From contig NZ_FNCF01000006.1 in NCBI RefSeq assembly GCF_900100695.1, positions 248,001-312,000 of the forward strand: a stretch of DNA of 64,000 nt. The letters are read 5' to 3'. This DNA is from Klenkia brasiliensis. Its GTDB lineage: Bacteria > Actinomycetota > Actinomycetes > Mycobacteriales > Geodermatophilaceae. Of this stretch, positions 17,011 to 25,619 are shown piece after piece. How positions within the stretch are numbered: the stretch's first letter is position 1; each line of letters begins with the position of its first letter. The notes beneath the pieces are model-generated. The model was not told where the DNA came from and searched no databases. It saw nothing but the letters and a program-made list of their open reading frames with translations. The translations under genes were made by a program, and so were the position numbers.

Positions 17011-17592
17011 TCAGACGCGGCTGCGCCCCGAGGCGAACGAGCTCAGCGCACCGGTGCGGGCCAGTGCCCGCACCAGCAGCAGGCCGAGCACCCCGGCGAT
17101 GACCACGCTGCTGAGCACGGTCAGCACGGTGTAGGGCACCTTGACGCCCCAGAAGGACACCTCGGGGTAGTAGAGCGTGAGGTCCAGCAGCGAGGTGGAC
17201 AGCCCGGCGGTGACCGCGGCCAGCACCGCGGTGCCCCAGCCGAAGCGCCGGTAGCGGGCCAGCGCGAAGCCCAGCTCGCCGCCCAGGCCCTGCACCAGGC
17301 CGTAGACCACGATGATGCCGCCGTAGGGCGAGGCCAGCAGGCTCACGGCGGCGGCCAGCGTCGAGGCGAAGGTGGCCGCGCCGGGCTTGCGCACCAGCAG
17401 CCCGGCGACCAGGGCCGGCACCAGGTAGACGCCGTTCATCACCCCGGACACCGGCGGGACCAGCGCGATCGCCGAGTTCACCAGGTTCCACAGGATGAAG
17501 ACCACGCCGAAGGCGACGCCGAGGACGGCGGTGGTGACGATGTCCACGGTGCGCCACCGAGCGGTGGTGACGGGACGGTCCTGCACGGACAT
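17011..17592 (-). CDS. ykoE: ECF transporter S component, thiamin-precursor type (YkoE-like)
   Basis: 193 residues with 5-6 membrane helices. The start WRTVDIVTTAVLGVAFGV and the segments NGVYLVPALVAGLLVRKPGA and ASPYGGIIVVYGLVQGLGGE fit YkoE, the substrate-binding protein for the thiamin precursor hydroxymethylpyrimidine. The order ykoE-ykoD-ykoC matches the Bacillus ykoEDC genes. A TPP riboswitch directly upstream supports the role. Start ATG 17592. Confidence 0.9.
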   Translation of the reverse strand: MSVQDRPVTTARWRTVDIVTTAVLGVAFGVVFILWNLVNSAIALVPPVSGVMNGVYLVPALVAGLLVRKPGAATFASTLAAAVSLLASPYGGIIVVYGLVQGLGGELGFALARYRRFGWGTAVLAAVTAGLSTSLLDLTLYYPEVSFWGVKVPYTVLTVLSSVVIAGVLGLLLVRALARTGALSSFASGRSRV

Positions 17593-17603
17593 GTGCTGCT
17601 CCA

Positions 17604-17690
17604 GACTCCCTACGCCGGCATGACCCGGTTCAGGTTCGAGGGTCTGCGGTTGCCCGCACTCTCAGCGCCGAGGCGCTCCCCTGTCGGTGT
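17604..17690 (-). promoter_or_regulatory. TPP riboswitch (thi box)
   Basis: On the minus strand the conserved pieces appear in order: GGGGAGCGCC, GCGCTGAGAGTGCGGG with the CTGAGA element, ACCCTCGAACCTGAACC, and GGGTCATGCCGGCGTAGGGA. These form the THI element that binds thiamin pyrophosphate. It ends about 12 nt before the ykoE ATG, so it probably blocks translation initiation when TPP is plentiful. Confidence 0.95.
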
Positions 17691-17707
17691 GTTCGGTTGT
17701 GCGGACC

Positions 17708-17713
17708 ACACTA
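17708..17713 (-). promoter_or_regulatory. -10 box of the riboswitch transcript
   Basis: TAGTGT on the minus strand, about 25 nt before the riboswitch core. Its TAG is also the stop codon of the upstream GGDEF-EAL gene. Confidence 0.45.
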
Positions 17714-19918
17714 GCCCGCGGTCAGCGCCCCCGGCGAGGCCGCCCGCGCGGCCACCCAGCCGGCCAGCTCGTCGGCGGGCAGCGGGCGGGCGTGCAGGTA
17801 GCCCTGGGACAGGTCGCAGCCCAGCCGCTCCAGCTCGTGCAGGGTCGGCTCGTCCTCCACGCCCTCGGCGACCACCCGCATCCCCAGCCGGTGCGCCAGG
17901 TCGATGGTCGAGCCGACGATGGCCGCCGTCCGGTGGTCGGTGCGCAGGTCGGCGGTGAACGAGCGGTCGAGCTTCAGCTCGCCCACCGGCAGCCGCCGGA
18001 GGTAGCCCAGCGACGACCAGCCGGTCCCGTAGTCGTCGATGCTGAGCCCGGCGCCGAGCCCGGCCAGCGCGGTGAGCACCCCGCGCACCTGGGGGGAGTC
18101 ACCGGCGAACACGTTCTCGGTGACCTCCAGGACGAGGTCGGCGGGGTCGACCCGGTGGTGCAGGAGGCGGCCCAGCAGCCGCTCGGGCAGCGCCTCGTCG
18201 AGCAGGTTGCTCGCCGACAGGTTCACCGAGACCCGCAGCCGCACCCCGTCGGCCCGCCAGCGGGCCAGCTGCGCCAGCGCCAGCTCCAGGACCCGCTCGG
18301 TCAGGGGACCGATGAGGCCGTGCGCCTCGGCCAGCGGCACGAACGACGCCGGGCCCAGCAGCCCCCGCGCGGGGTGCTGCCAGCGCACCAGCGCCTCGAC
18401 GCCGTGCAGCGCGCCGGTGCCGACGTCGACCTGGGGCTGCAGGTGCAGCACCAGCTCGTCGCGGACCAGGGCCAGCCGCAGCTCCTCGACCAGCCGCAGC
18501 TGGCCCGAGGTGTCGTCGTGCCGGGCGGGGTCGTGCAGCACCGGCCCGGTGCGCAGCCGCTTGCTCTCCCGCAGCGCCGTCGCCGCCCGCACGAACAGCT
18601 GCTCGCCGTCGTCGGCGGTGGTCGCCGCCAGGCCCATGCTGGCCGTGACGTGCAGCCGCAGGCCGCCGACGGTGAACGGCCCGGCCAGCGCGGCGGTCAA
18701 CCGGGCACCGAGCTCGAGCGGGTCGGTCGGCGGCATCCCGGGGGGCGTCGCGGCGACCACGGCGAAGTCGTCGCCGCCGAGCCGGCCGAGCACGCACGTG
18801 GCCCGCAGCGCCCCCTGCAGCCGGCCGGCGACCTCGACGAGGAGCTGGTCCCCACCGCGGCTGCCGAGGCCGTCGTTGATGGTGCCGAAGTCGTCGACGT
18901 CCAGGACGGCCAGGCACACCTGCTCACCGGTGCCGGTGACCTGGGCGATCCGGTGCAGCAGGGCGCGCCGGTTCGCGGTGCCGGTGAGCTCGTCGGTGGT
19001 GGCCTGCTGGCGGACCTCGGCGAGCTGGGTCAGCCCGCGCAGGCCGTGCAGCAGCCGGACCCCGCACACCGCGGTGGTGAACCCGGCCAGCACGACGACG
19101 AGGGCGCTGACCCGGGTGGCGGCCACGGCGAGCACCGCCACCACGCCGAGCAGCATCGCCAGCGCCTCGCCGGCGGTGAGCGAACCGTCCCGTCGGCCGG
19201 GCGGGGCCGGGCGGGGCCGCCGGGCGGCGGCGCAGGCGAGCACCGCGGCGGCCAGCGCGAGGGGGAGGGGGGCCCAGTCGGCCCCGGAGATGCCCAGTGC
19301 CCGCGCCCAGACGGGGACGACGACGACCACCGTGGCCGCGGTCGTCAGCCAGCCGCGGGGGTCGCGCACCCCCGCCGACAGCGGGGTCAGGACGGCGGCC
19401 AGCAGCAGGACGGCGCTGGCCGACGCCGGCAGCTCGAGGACCAGCCGGGCGGTCTGCGGCCGGTCGGCGAGGGGCCCGCCGTGCGCCGTCCAGGCCTCCA
19501 GCGCGGCGAGCACCAGCGCCGCGGCGGCGACACCGGTCCAGGCCTCGTACCGGCGCTGCAGCAGGCGGGAGCCCCGGTTCCAGCGGACCAGCCCGCTGTA
19601 CAGCACCGGGAACGCCGCCGTCGTCAGCACCGCCGGCACGACCGACCAGGGGCCGCCGAGGTCGAGGGAGAGCTGGACCAGCCGGTAGAGGGCGTTGCCG
19701 CCGAGCAGGGCGGCGCCCAGCGCCAGCCGGGTCCACGTGCCGCGCTCCGTCGGCGTGGTGCGGGCCCGCCGCAGGCACAGCAGCGCCGCGCCGGCGAACG
19801 CCGTCGTGGTGCCCACCCGGGCGGGCACCGGGTGGCCCAGCGCCACGAGGGCGACCGCGAGGGCGGCCGCGCCGAGGACGGCGGCCAGCAGCCGGACCGG
19901 GCTCGGGGGTGGGTTCAC
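17711..19918 (-). CDS. Membrane-bound GGDEF-EAL protein (c-di-GMP turnover)
   Basis: 735 residues. About ten hydrophobic segments fill residues 1-300. GGDEF domain: TTDELTGTANRRALL to LGRLGGDDFAVVA, so the active loop is GGDDF, a tolerated variant. EAL domain: LQPQVDV, GVEALVRWQHP, SVNLSASNL, EVTENV, SIDDYGTGWSSLGYL, KLDRSF and VVAEGVED; the metal and catalytic residues look complete. It could make or degrade c-di-GMP. GTG 19918 is chosen because AAGGGGAGGGG lies just before it. Its stop lies inside the -10 box of the ykoEDC operon. Confidence 0.87.
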   Translation of the reverse strand: MNPPPSPVRLLAAVLGAAALAVALVALGHPVPARVGTTTAFAGAALLCLRRARTTPTERGTWTRLALGAALLGGNALYRLVQLSLDLGGPWSVVPAVLTTAAFPVLYSGLVRWNRGSRLLQRRYEAWTGVAAAALVLAALEAWTAHGGPLADRPQTARLVLELPASASAVLLLAAVLTPLSAGVRDPRGWLTTAATVVVVVPVWARALGISGADWAPLPLALAAAVLACAAARRPRPAPPGRRDGSLTAGEALAMLLGVVAVLAVAATRVSALVVVLAGFTTAVCGVRLLHGLRGLTQLAEVRQQATTDELTGTANRRALLHRIAQVTGTGEQVCLAVLDVDDFGTINDGLGSRGGDQLLVEVAGRLQGALRATCVLGRLGGDDFAVVAATPPGMPPTDPLELGARLTAALAGPFTVGGLRLHVTASMGLAATTADDGEQLFVRAATALRESKRLRTGPVLHDPARHDDTSGQLRLVEELRLALVRDELVLHLQPQVDVGTGALHGVEALVRWQHPARGLLGPASFVPLAEAHGLIGPLTERVLELALAQLARWRADGVRLRVSVNLSASNLLDEALPERLLGRLLHHRVDPADLVLEVTENVFAGDSPQVRGVLTALAGLGAGLSIDDYGTGWSSLGYLRRLPVGELKLDRSFTADLRTDHRTAAIVGSTIDLAHRLGMRVVAEGVEDEPTLHELERLGCDLSQGYLHARPLPADELAGWVAARAASPGALTAG

Positions 19919-20026
19919 CCCCTCCCCTTCGACCGCCGGGGGGCCTTGCTGAACCCGAGGACTCCGGTGCCCACCCCGGACGGGCGACCGGCCGGGTCGG
20001 CGGCGGGGCGGGGCACCTGGTAGGAC

Positions 20027-20051
20027 GGTCCGCGGACCTACCGGCCGGTAG
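20027..20051. promoter_or_regulatory. Two adjacent palindromes upstream of fabG-like gene
   Basis: GGTCCGCGGACC (20027-20038) is directly followed by CTACCGGCCGGTAG (20038-20051); both are perfect dyads. A wider repeat GGTAGG-N12-CCTACC (20019-20042) encloses the first. The form of the second resembles operators of TetR-type regulators. They lie about 60 nt before the fabG-like ATG. Confidence 0.5.
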
Positions 20052-20110
20052 CGCACCCGGCCGCCCGGTCGGCGGCGGCGCCCGGCCCCCCGAACCAGGA
20101 GGAGACAGCA

Positions 20111-20869
20111 ATGGCGCAGGCTCAGCGGACGGCGATCGTGACGGGTGCGGCCCGGGGGATCGGGGCGGCGATCGCCACCCGGCTCGCCGCGGACGGGATG
20201 TCCGTCGCGGTCCTGGACCTCGACGAGGGCGCGTGCGCCGGCACCGTCGAGGCGATCAAGGCCGCCGGCGGCGACGCCGTCGCGGTGGGTGCCGACGTCT
20301 CCGACGAGGCCTCGGTGGCCGCGGCCGTCGAGCGGGTCGCCGAGGCCCTCGGCGGACCGACCGTGCTGGTGAACAACGCCGGCATCACCCGTGACAACCT
20401 GCTGTTCAAGATGAGCGTGGCCGACTGGGACGCCGTCATGGGCGTGCACCTGCGCGGGGCGTTCCTGATGAGCCGGGCGGCGCAGAAGCACATGGTGGAG
20501 GCCGAGTTCGGCCGGATCGTGAACCTGTCCAGCGTCTCGGCGCTGGGCAACCGCGGCCAGGTCAACTACTCCGCGGCCAAGGCCGGCATGCAGGGCTTCA
20601 CCAAGACCCTGGCCATCGAGCTGGGCCGCTGGAACGTGACCGCCAACGCCATCGCGCCCGGGTTCATCGAGACCGAGATGACCGCCGCGACCGCCGAGCG
20701 GGTGGGCATGCCGTTCGAGGACTTCAAGGCCGCCGCCGCCAAGCAGATCCCCGTCGCCCGGGTCGGCCAGCCCGAGGACATCGCGCACACCGTGTCCTTC
20801 CTGGCCAGCGAGGGCGCCGGGTTCGTCTCCGGGCAGGTCATCTACGTCGCCGGCGGCCCGCGCGACTGA
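20111..20869 (+). CDS. fabG: 3-oxoacyl-ACP reductase FabG-like SDR
   Basis: 252 residues, classic short-chain dehydrogenase. Cofactor motif TGAARGIG near residue 12, NNAG near 92, catalytic Ser in NLSSVSALG near 141 and YSAAK (Tyr155, Lys159 area). The C terminus SGQVIYVAGGPRD is close to FabG. It most likely reduces 3-oxoacyl-ACP or -CoA with NADPH; many SDRs look alike, so the exact substrate is open. RBS AGGAGGAG precedes the ATG. It stands alone between a palindromic operator region and a stem-loop. Confidence 0.82.
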   Translation: MAQAQRTAIVTGAARGIGAAIATRLAADGMSVAVLDLDEGACAGTVEAIKAAGGDAVAVGADVSDEASVAAAVERVAEALGGPTVLVNNAGITRDNLLFKMSVADWDAVMGVHLRGAFLMSRAAQKHMVEAEFGRIVNLSSVSALGNRGQVNYSAAKAGMQGFTKTLAIELGRWNVTANAIAPGFIETEMTAATAERVGMPFEDFKAAAAKQIPVARVGQPEDIAHTVSFLASEGAGFVSGQVIYVAGGPRD

Positions 20870-20877
20870 CCCGCCGG

Positions 20878-20914
20878 GGCGGCCCGCTGACCTGGGGATG
20901 GTTGGCGGGCCGCC
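20878..20914 (+). terminator. GC-rich stem-loop after fabG-like gene
   Basis: GGCGGCCCGC (20878-20887) pairs with GCGGGCCGCC (20905-20914) across a 17-nt loop. There is no T tract, as is usual for actinobacterial terminators. Confidence 0.5.
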
Positions 20915-20993
20915 GCAGCGGGGAGGAGGTGCCGGTCCCACGAGGGCTGGAGACCACGGCCGGAGTGACCCCGCGAGACGCTGGAGTCCCCGC

Positions 20994-21719
20994 ATGCCGT
21001 TCGACTGCACCGCCGAGTCCGCCCACTTCGCCTGCTCCCTGGGGCTGGTGCTGCGCCAGTACGCCCGTGAGCTCGACTGGGCCGACGGCGGCGTGGTCGA
21101 GCTCGGCACCGGCGACGCGCGCGCGGTGTCCGAGGTCGTCGCCGGGCTGCCGGGGCTGGCCGTCCGCTCGTGGGACGTCGACGCCGCCTCGGTCGACGAG
21201 GCCCGCGCCGTGGTCGCCGAGCACGGCGTCGCCGGGCGCTACACCGTCGAGCACGGGGACTTCTTCGCCGGGAGCGCCGGGTCGCCCGCCCGCACGGTGA
21301 TCACCAACCCGCCCTACCTGCCCGCCCCGGACGGCGACCTGCAGCTGCCGGGCCTGTGGGGCGGTCCGGACGGCAACGCGCTGCTGCTGCGGGTGCTGGA
21401 GGGGCCGTGGGAGAACGTCGTCGCCGCGGTGGCCAGCTACGCCGACCCGGTGGGCACCCTGGCCGCCGCCGCGGACGCGGGGTTCCGGGTGGCCAGCTTC
21501 CTGGCCATGCCGCTGGAGCTCGGGCACTACAGCCGCGAGCCCAAGGTGCTGGACCGCATCCGCGAGCTCGTCGACGCCGGCCGCGGCTGGGCCGACGAGG
21601 ACTCCTACATGGTCGCCGTCGCCCTGCTCACCCGGTCACCGCGGATCGCCGGTGACCGGTCGGCAGAGCTGGCCGGTGCGCTGCAGCTACCGGCCGTCCC
21701 GGTCCTCGCCGCTGCCTGA
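20994..21719 (+). CDS. Class I SAM-dependent methyltransferase (NPPY type)
   Basis: 241 residues. The SAM site is VVELGTGDARAVSEV near residue 37 and the catalytic loop TNPPYLPAP near 102 places it with N6-adenine/N5-glutamine-type (HemK-like) methyltransferases. The substrate could be RNA, DNA or a protein Gln; nothing decides it. The ATG 20994 follows CTGGAG by a short gap. The 3' end overlaps the convergent acetyltransferase gene by 33 bp. Confidence 0.78.
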   Translation: MPFDCTAESAHFACSLGLVLRQYARELDWADGGVVELGTGDARAVSEVVAGLPGLAVRSWDVDAASVDEARAVVAEHGVAGRYTVEHGDFFAGSAGSPARTVITNPPYLPAPDGDLQLPGLWGGPDGNALLLRVLEGPWENVVAAVASYADPVGTLAAAADAGFRVASFLAMPLELGHYSREPKVLDRIRELVDAGRGWADEDSYMVAVALLTRSPRIAGDRSAELAGALQLPAVPVLAAA

Positions 21720-22319
21720 GGCGCGGGCCGGCTGGCGGACCATGGCCCAGACGGGCAGCTCGTGGTCGACGGCGGTGCGGGTGGCGTGGGTGACCGCGAA
21801 CCCCTGCCGCTGCGCCCAGGTGACCGCCAGCCGGGTGTAGACGGTCAGCGCGGCCGGCACGCCGTCGGCGTCGCAGCGCTCCAGCACCGGCCGGCAGACC
21901 TCGGCGGCGAGCCCCGCGTGCCGGCGCCCCTCCAGCGTGCCGACGGCGAGCAACCGCCAGTGCGGCACGTCGGGCAGGCCCTGCTCGGCCAGCCGCTCGC
22001 TGGCCAGCACCACCGGCTGCCGGCTGCCCAGCATCCGCGGCAGGTCCCGGTCGAGCACCGCCTGCAGGTCGTCGGCCACCGGCGGCGGGGACGGCGGCGC
22101 CCACACCGCGACGCACGCGCCGTCCCCGGTCGTCCAGACGGAGTCGGTGTCCAGCCCGCGCAGGACGGCGAGCTCGCACCAGCGGTGCAGCCGCTGCGCC
22201 CGGCCGTCCTCGGGCAGCGCCCAGCCCGACCACCGGTAGTCGGCCCAGGCGCGCGCGAGCGTGGCCGAGGTGCGGGGGACGTCGGGCCGGCGGGCGGGCC
22301 GGACGGCGGGGTCGCTCAC
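21687..22319 (-). CDS. GNAT-family N-acetyltransferase-like protein
   Basis: 210 residues. The C-terminal half fits a GNAT fold: WRLLAVGTLEGRRHAGLAAEV resembles the acetyl-CoA pyrophosphate loop (V-x-x-x-RRxGxA), followed by ALTVYTRLAVTWAQRQGFAVTH, the usual beta-alpha ending with QGF. The N-terminal half is less typical. Start GTG 22319 faces the GGDEF-EAL gene across a 104-bp divergent region. Substrate unknown. Confidence 0.72.
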   Translation of the reverse strand: MSDPAVRPARRPDVPRTSATLARAWADYRWSGWALPEDGRAQRLHRWCELAVLRGLDTDSVWTTGDGACVAVWAPPSPPPVADDLQAVLDRDLPRMLGSRQPVVLASERLAEQGLPDVPHWRLLAVGTLEGRRHAGLAAEVCRPVLERCDADGVPAALTVYTRLAVTWAQRQGFAVTHATRTAVDHELPVWAMVRQPARASGSGEDRDGR

Positions 22320-22423
22320 CGCACCACTCCACCACGGCGGCGCATCCGAGGACGTCGAGGTCCGGATCCCCACACGGGGGTGGGTGCCCTCCGCCGGCCG
22401 CCGACCTGCGCCGATGGGCAGGT

Positions 22424-25084
22424 GTGACCTCCCGCTCCGTCCGCACCGGCCTGCCCCTGTGGGCCCACCTGGCCGCACTCGTCCTCGTCCCGCTGCTGGG
22501 CGTGGGCGCCTTCGCCGCGTTCCTGGTGGTCCGGGCCGGCGGCGACGCCGACGCCGCGGCGGAGGCCGACCGCTCCGTCCGGTCCGCGGCCGCCCTGGCC
22601 ACCGCGGCCGGGGCGGTGGACCGCGAGGTGCTGCCGATGCTGACCGTGGCCGCCCTGCAGAACCCCGGCGCGGCCCAGAGCCTGGGTGTCCCGGCGGCCT
22701 TCGCGGAGGCGGCGCTGAGCGCGGCCCGCAGCGGGCTGGCCGACGCCCGGTCGGCCACCGACGACGCCGTCACGGCGGCGGGCCGGCACGGCGCGACCGC
22801 CGCCGTGGACGCCGCGACGACGACCATCGCCCGGCTGCGCGCGGACGTCGACGCCCCGGGCCAGGACCTCGGGTCCCTCGCCGACGCCTACTACGGCATG
22901 GGGGAGGCCGCCGACGCGCTCGCGGCCGCGAGCCGGTCGGAGATGGCCGGGGCGTCGACCGCCGACATCCCGGGCGCCACCACCGCCGCGGTCGCCGACG
23001 TCGACCTGGTCGCCCGGTACGTCCAGGCCAGCAGCCGGCAGCTGCCCCAGTTCCTGGGCTGGACCTTCGCCGCCACCAGCGACCTGGACACCGGCGCCTC
23101 CTGGACCCAGGCGCAGCAGGACTACACCTCCGCGGTCCTCGGCCTGGGCGGGCTGCGCAGCTCCGAGCTGGCGCAGGACTGGCGGGACCTGCAGGCCACG
23201 CCGGCCGCGCAGACGCTGCAGGGCACCATCGGCGCGGCGGGGCCCGAGCCCGTCGAGCTGCCGCTGCTGACCATCTCCGGCCTGGTGACCGCGGGCACCG
23301 AGCGCTCCGCCGACGCGGACGCGCTTCTGGCCTCCGCGGTCGGCACCGCCGTCGACGCCGCGGCGGCCGACCGGGCCGCCGCCGACGCCGAGCGGACGAC
23401 GACCCTGCTGGCCGCGTTCCTGGTCACGCTGGTCGCCGTCACCGTCGCCTGGTGGTTCGGCCGGTCGGTCACCCGGTCGCTGGCCGCCGTGGCCGGGCAG
23501 GCCGCCCAGATCAGCCGCGGCTCGCTGGTCGCGGTGCCGGTGACCGGCCCCCGCGAGGTCCGCACCGTCTCCGGCGCGCTCGACGACGCCGTGGGCAGCC
23601 TGCGCCGCATCCAGGACCAGGCCGCCGCCGTCGCCCGCGGCGAGCTGGACAGCCCGACGCTGTCGGAGTCGCTCCCCGGCCCGCTGGGCGAGGTCGTGCA
23701 CGACTCGGTGCAGCAGCTGGTGCGGTCGGTCCAGCTGCGTGACCGGCTGCAGTCCGAGCTCGCCCACCAGGCCGCCCACGACCCGCTCACCGACCTGCCC
23801 AACCGGGCGCAGGCGCTGCAGCTGGTCGACGCCGCGCTCGCCCGCGGCCAGCGGTCGGGCTCGATGGTCGGCGTCCTGTTCGTCGACCTGGACGGGTTCA
23901 AGGCGGTCAACGACCGCGCCGGGCACGCCGCGGGGGACGCCGTCCTGCGGACGGTGGCCGGCCGGCTGGCGACCGGGGTGCGCGCCGGGGACACCGTCTG
24001 CCGCCTGGGCGGGGACGAGTTCGTCGCGCTCATCGAGCCGGTGGACGACGTCCGGGCGCTGGTGGCCCTCGCCGAGCGGCTGGTGGCCGCGGTGGCCGAG
24101 GACGTGCTGGTGCCGCACGCCTCCGGCGGCCAGGTCGCCGTGCACGTCGGCGCCAGCATCGGGGTGGCCATCTCCCAGGACGGCCAGCTGGTCGGCGAGA
24201 CGCTGATCGCGCAGGCCGACGCCGCCACCTACCTGGCCAAGGCCCGCGGCAAGGGCCGGGTCGAGCTGTTCGACGACGAGCTGCGGTCGCGGATGGCCGC
24301 CCGCCACGAGCTGGACGCCCACCTGCGCGACGCGCTCGAGCACGGCGGGCTGCGGCTGGTCTACCAGCCGGTGGTCGAGGTGGTCAGCGGCGAGGTGACC
24401 GGCTGGGAGGCGCTGCTGCGCTGGGAGCACGAGGGCCGCTCGGTGCCGCCGTCGGAGTTCATCCCGGTCGCCGAGGACTCCGACCTGGTCTGCGACCTCG
24501 ACGCCTGGGTGCTCCGGCGGGCCACCGCCCAGCTGGCGTCCTGGCGCACGGCCCGGGGCGAGTCCGACGGCGGGCCGACGATGGCGGTGAACCTGTCCGG
24601 CCGGCACCTGGCCGACCCGCGGGTGGTCGACCACGTGCGCGACGCGCTGACCGCGGCCGGTCTGCCCGCGCAGCTGCTGGTGCTGGAGGTGACCGAGACG
24701 GTGCTGGTCGACTCCCCGGCCGCGCTGGACCACCTGGCCCGGCTGCGGGCGCTGGGCGTGGGCATCGCCATCGACGACTTCGGCACCGGCTACACCAGCA
24801 TCGGCCAGCTCGGTGCGATGCCGGTGGACACGCTGAAGATCGACCGGTCCTTCGTCGCCTCCGAGGACCCCGCCCAGCGCTCGCTGGTCACCCTGATGAT
24901 CCAGACCGCGCACATCCTCGGCCTGGGCGTGGTGGCGGAGGGCGTCGAGCGGGTCTCCCAGCTGGAGGACCTGCGCGACGACCGGTGCGACCAGGCGCAG
25001 GGCTACCTGATGGACCGCCCGCTGGAGCCGGCCGAGGCCTTCGCCCGGTACGGGGCGGTGATCGCCCCCGGCGTGCTCAGCTGA
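22424..25084 (+). CDS. Sensor GGDEF-EAL protein with periplasmic domain and HAMP
   Basis: 886 residues. One membrane helix near residues 12-35, an extracytoplasmic helical domain (about 36-325, in the style of NIT/nitrate-sensing domains), a second helix near 328-348 and a HAMP-like region near 345-400. GGDEF: AHDPLTDLPNRAQAL to CRLGGDEFVALIE, an intact GGDEF loop. [67 protein letters not shown], all present. It could switch between c-di-GMP synthesis and breakdown in response to an outside signal. GTG start at 22424. Confidence 0.88.
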   Translation: MTSRSVRTGLPLWAHLAALVLVPLLGVGAFAAFLVVRAGGDADAAAEADRSVRSAAALATAAGAVDREVLPMLTVAALQNPGAAQSLGVPAAFAEAALSAARSGLADARSATDDAVTAAGRHGATAAVDAATTTIARLRADVDAPGQDLGSLADAYYGMGEAADALAAASRSEMAGASTADIPGATTAAVADVDLVARYVQASSRQLPQFLGWTFAATSDLDTGASWTQAQQDYTSAVLGLGGLRSSELAQDWRDLQATPAAQTLQGTIGAAGPEPVELPLLTISGLVTAGTERSADADALLASAVGTAVDAAAADRAAADAERTTTLLAAFLVTLVAVTVAWWFGRSVTRSLAAVAGQAAQISRGSLVAVPVTGPREVRTVSGALDDAVGSLRRIQDQAAAVARGELDSPTLSESLPGPLGEVVHDSVQQLVRSVQLRDRLQSELAHQAAHDPLTDLPNRAQALQLVDAALARGQRSGSMVGVLFVDLDGFKAVNDRAGHAAGDAVLRTVAGRLATGVRAGDTVCRLGGDEFVALIEPVDDVRALVALAERLVAAVAEDVLVPHASGGQVAVHVGASIGVAISQDGQLVGETLIAQADAATYLAKARGKGRVELFDDELRSRMAARHELDAHLRDALEHGGLRLVYQPVVEVVSGEVTGWEALLRWEHEGRSVPPSEFIPVAEDSDLVCDLDAWVLRRATAQLASWRTARGESDGGPTMAVNLSGRHLADPRVVDHVRDALTAAGLPAQLLVLEVTETVLVDSPAALDHLARLRALGVGIAIDDFGTGYTSIGQLGAMPVDTLKIDRSFVASEDPAQRSLVTLMIQTAHILGLGVVAEGVERVSQLEDLRDDRCDQAQGYLMDRPLEPAEAFARYGAVIAPGVLS

Positions 25085-25583
25085 CCGCGGCGCCCGGCTG
25101 CGGGCGGATGACCAGGATCGAGCTGGTCGCCGTCGCCAGCAGCCGGTCGTCGGCGTCGGTGAGCCGGGCCTCGGCCAGCGCGGTGCGCCCGCCGAGGTGG
25201 GTGACCGTGCCGGTGCAGCGGGCCAGGCCCGTGCGGGTGGTCATCGCCCGCAGGAACTTCACGGTGAGGTCCAGGCTGGTGTAGCCGACCCCGGCCGGGA
25301 GCATGGAGTGCACCGCGCAGCCGGTCGCGGAGTCCAGGATCGTCGCGTAGACCCCGCCGTGCACGGAGCCGATCGGGTTGTAGTGGTACTCGGCCGGCTC
25401 GATGGTGAACACGACCTTGCCCGGCTCCACCGACTCCAGGCCCATGCCCAGGGTGGCCGCGATCGGTGCGGCCGGCAGCCGGCCCTCGGCGATGGCCCGC
25501 AGCACGTCGATGCCCGAGCTGGTCATCACCTCCGCCGCGGACTCCATCGGGTCGCCCCATGTGTAGCTGCGCTCACGGGTCAT
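25077..25583 (-). CDS. PaaI/hotdog-fold thioesterase
   Basis: 168 residues with the hotdog motif YNPIGSVHGGVYATILDSATG, where the HGG turn and the Asp mark the active site of PaaI-type acyl-CoA thioesterases. The later GRTALAEARLTDADDRLLATATSS is the usual last strand pair. It should hydrolyse small or aromatic acyl-CoA esters. Start ATG 25583 follows TACGTT by 7 nt (leaderless). It is divergent from the GNAT gene and converges with the GGDEF-EAL gene (8-bp overlap). Confidence 0.85.
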   Translation of the reverse strand: MTRERSYTWGDPMESAAEVMTSSGIDVLRAIAEGRLPAAPIAATLGMGLESVEPGKVVFTIEPAEYHYNPIGSVHGGVYATILDSATGCAVHSMLPAGVGYTSLDLTVKFLRAMTTRTGLARCTGTVTHLGGRTALAEARLTDADDRLLATATSSILVIRPQPGAAVS

Positions 25584-25590
25584 GCCCGGG

Positions 25591-25596
25591 AACGTA
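25591..25596 (-). promoter_or_regulatory. -10 box for leaderless thioesterase transcript
   Basis: TACGTT on the minus strand, 7 nt before the ATG at 25583. Confidence 0.55.
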
Positions 25597-25619
25597 GCCG
25601 AGGCGGGAGGATGCCCGGC

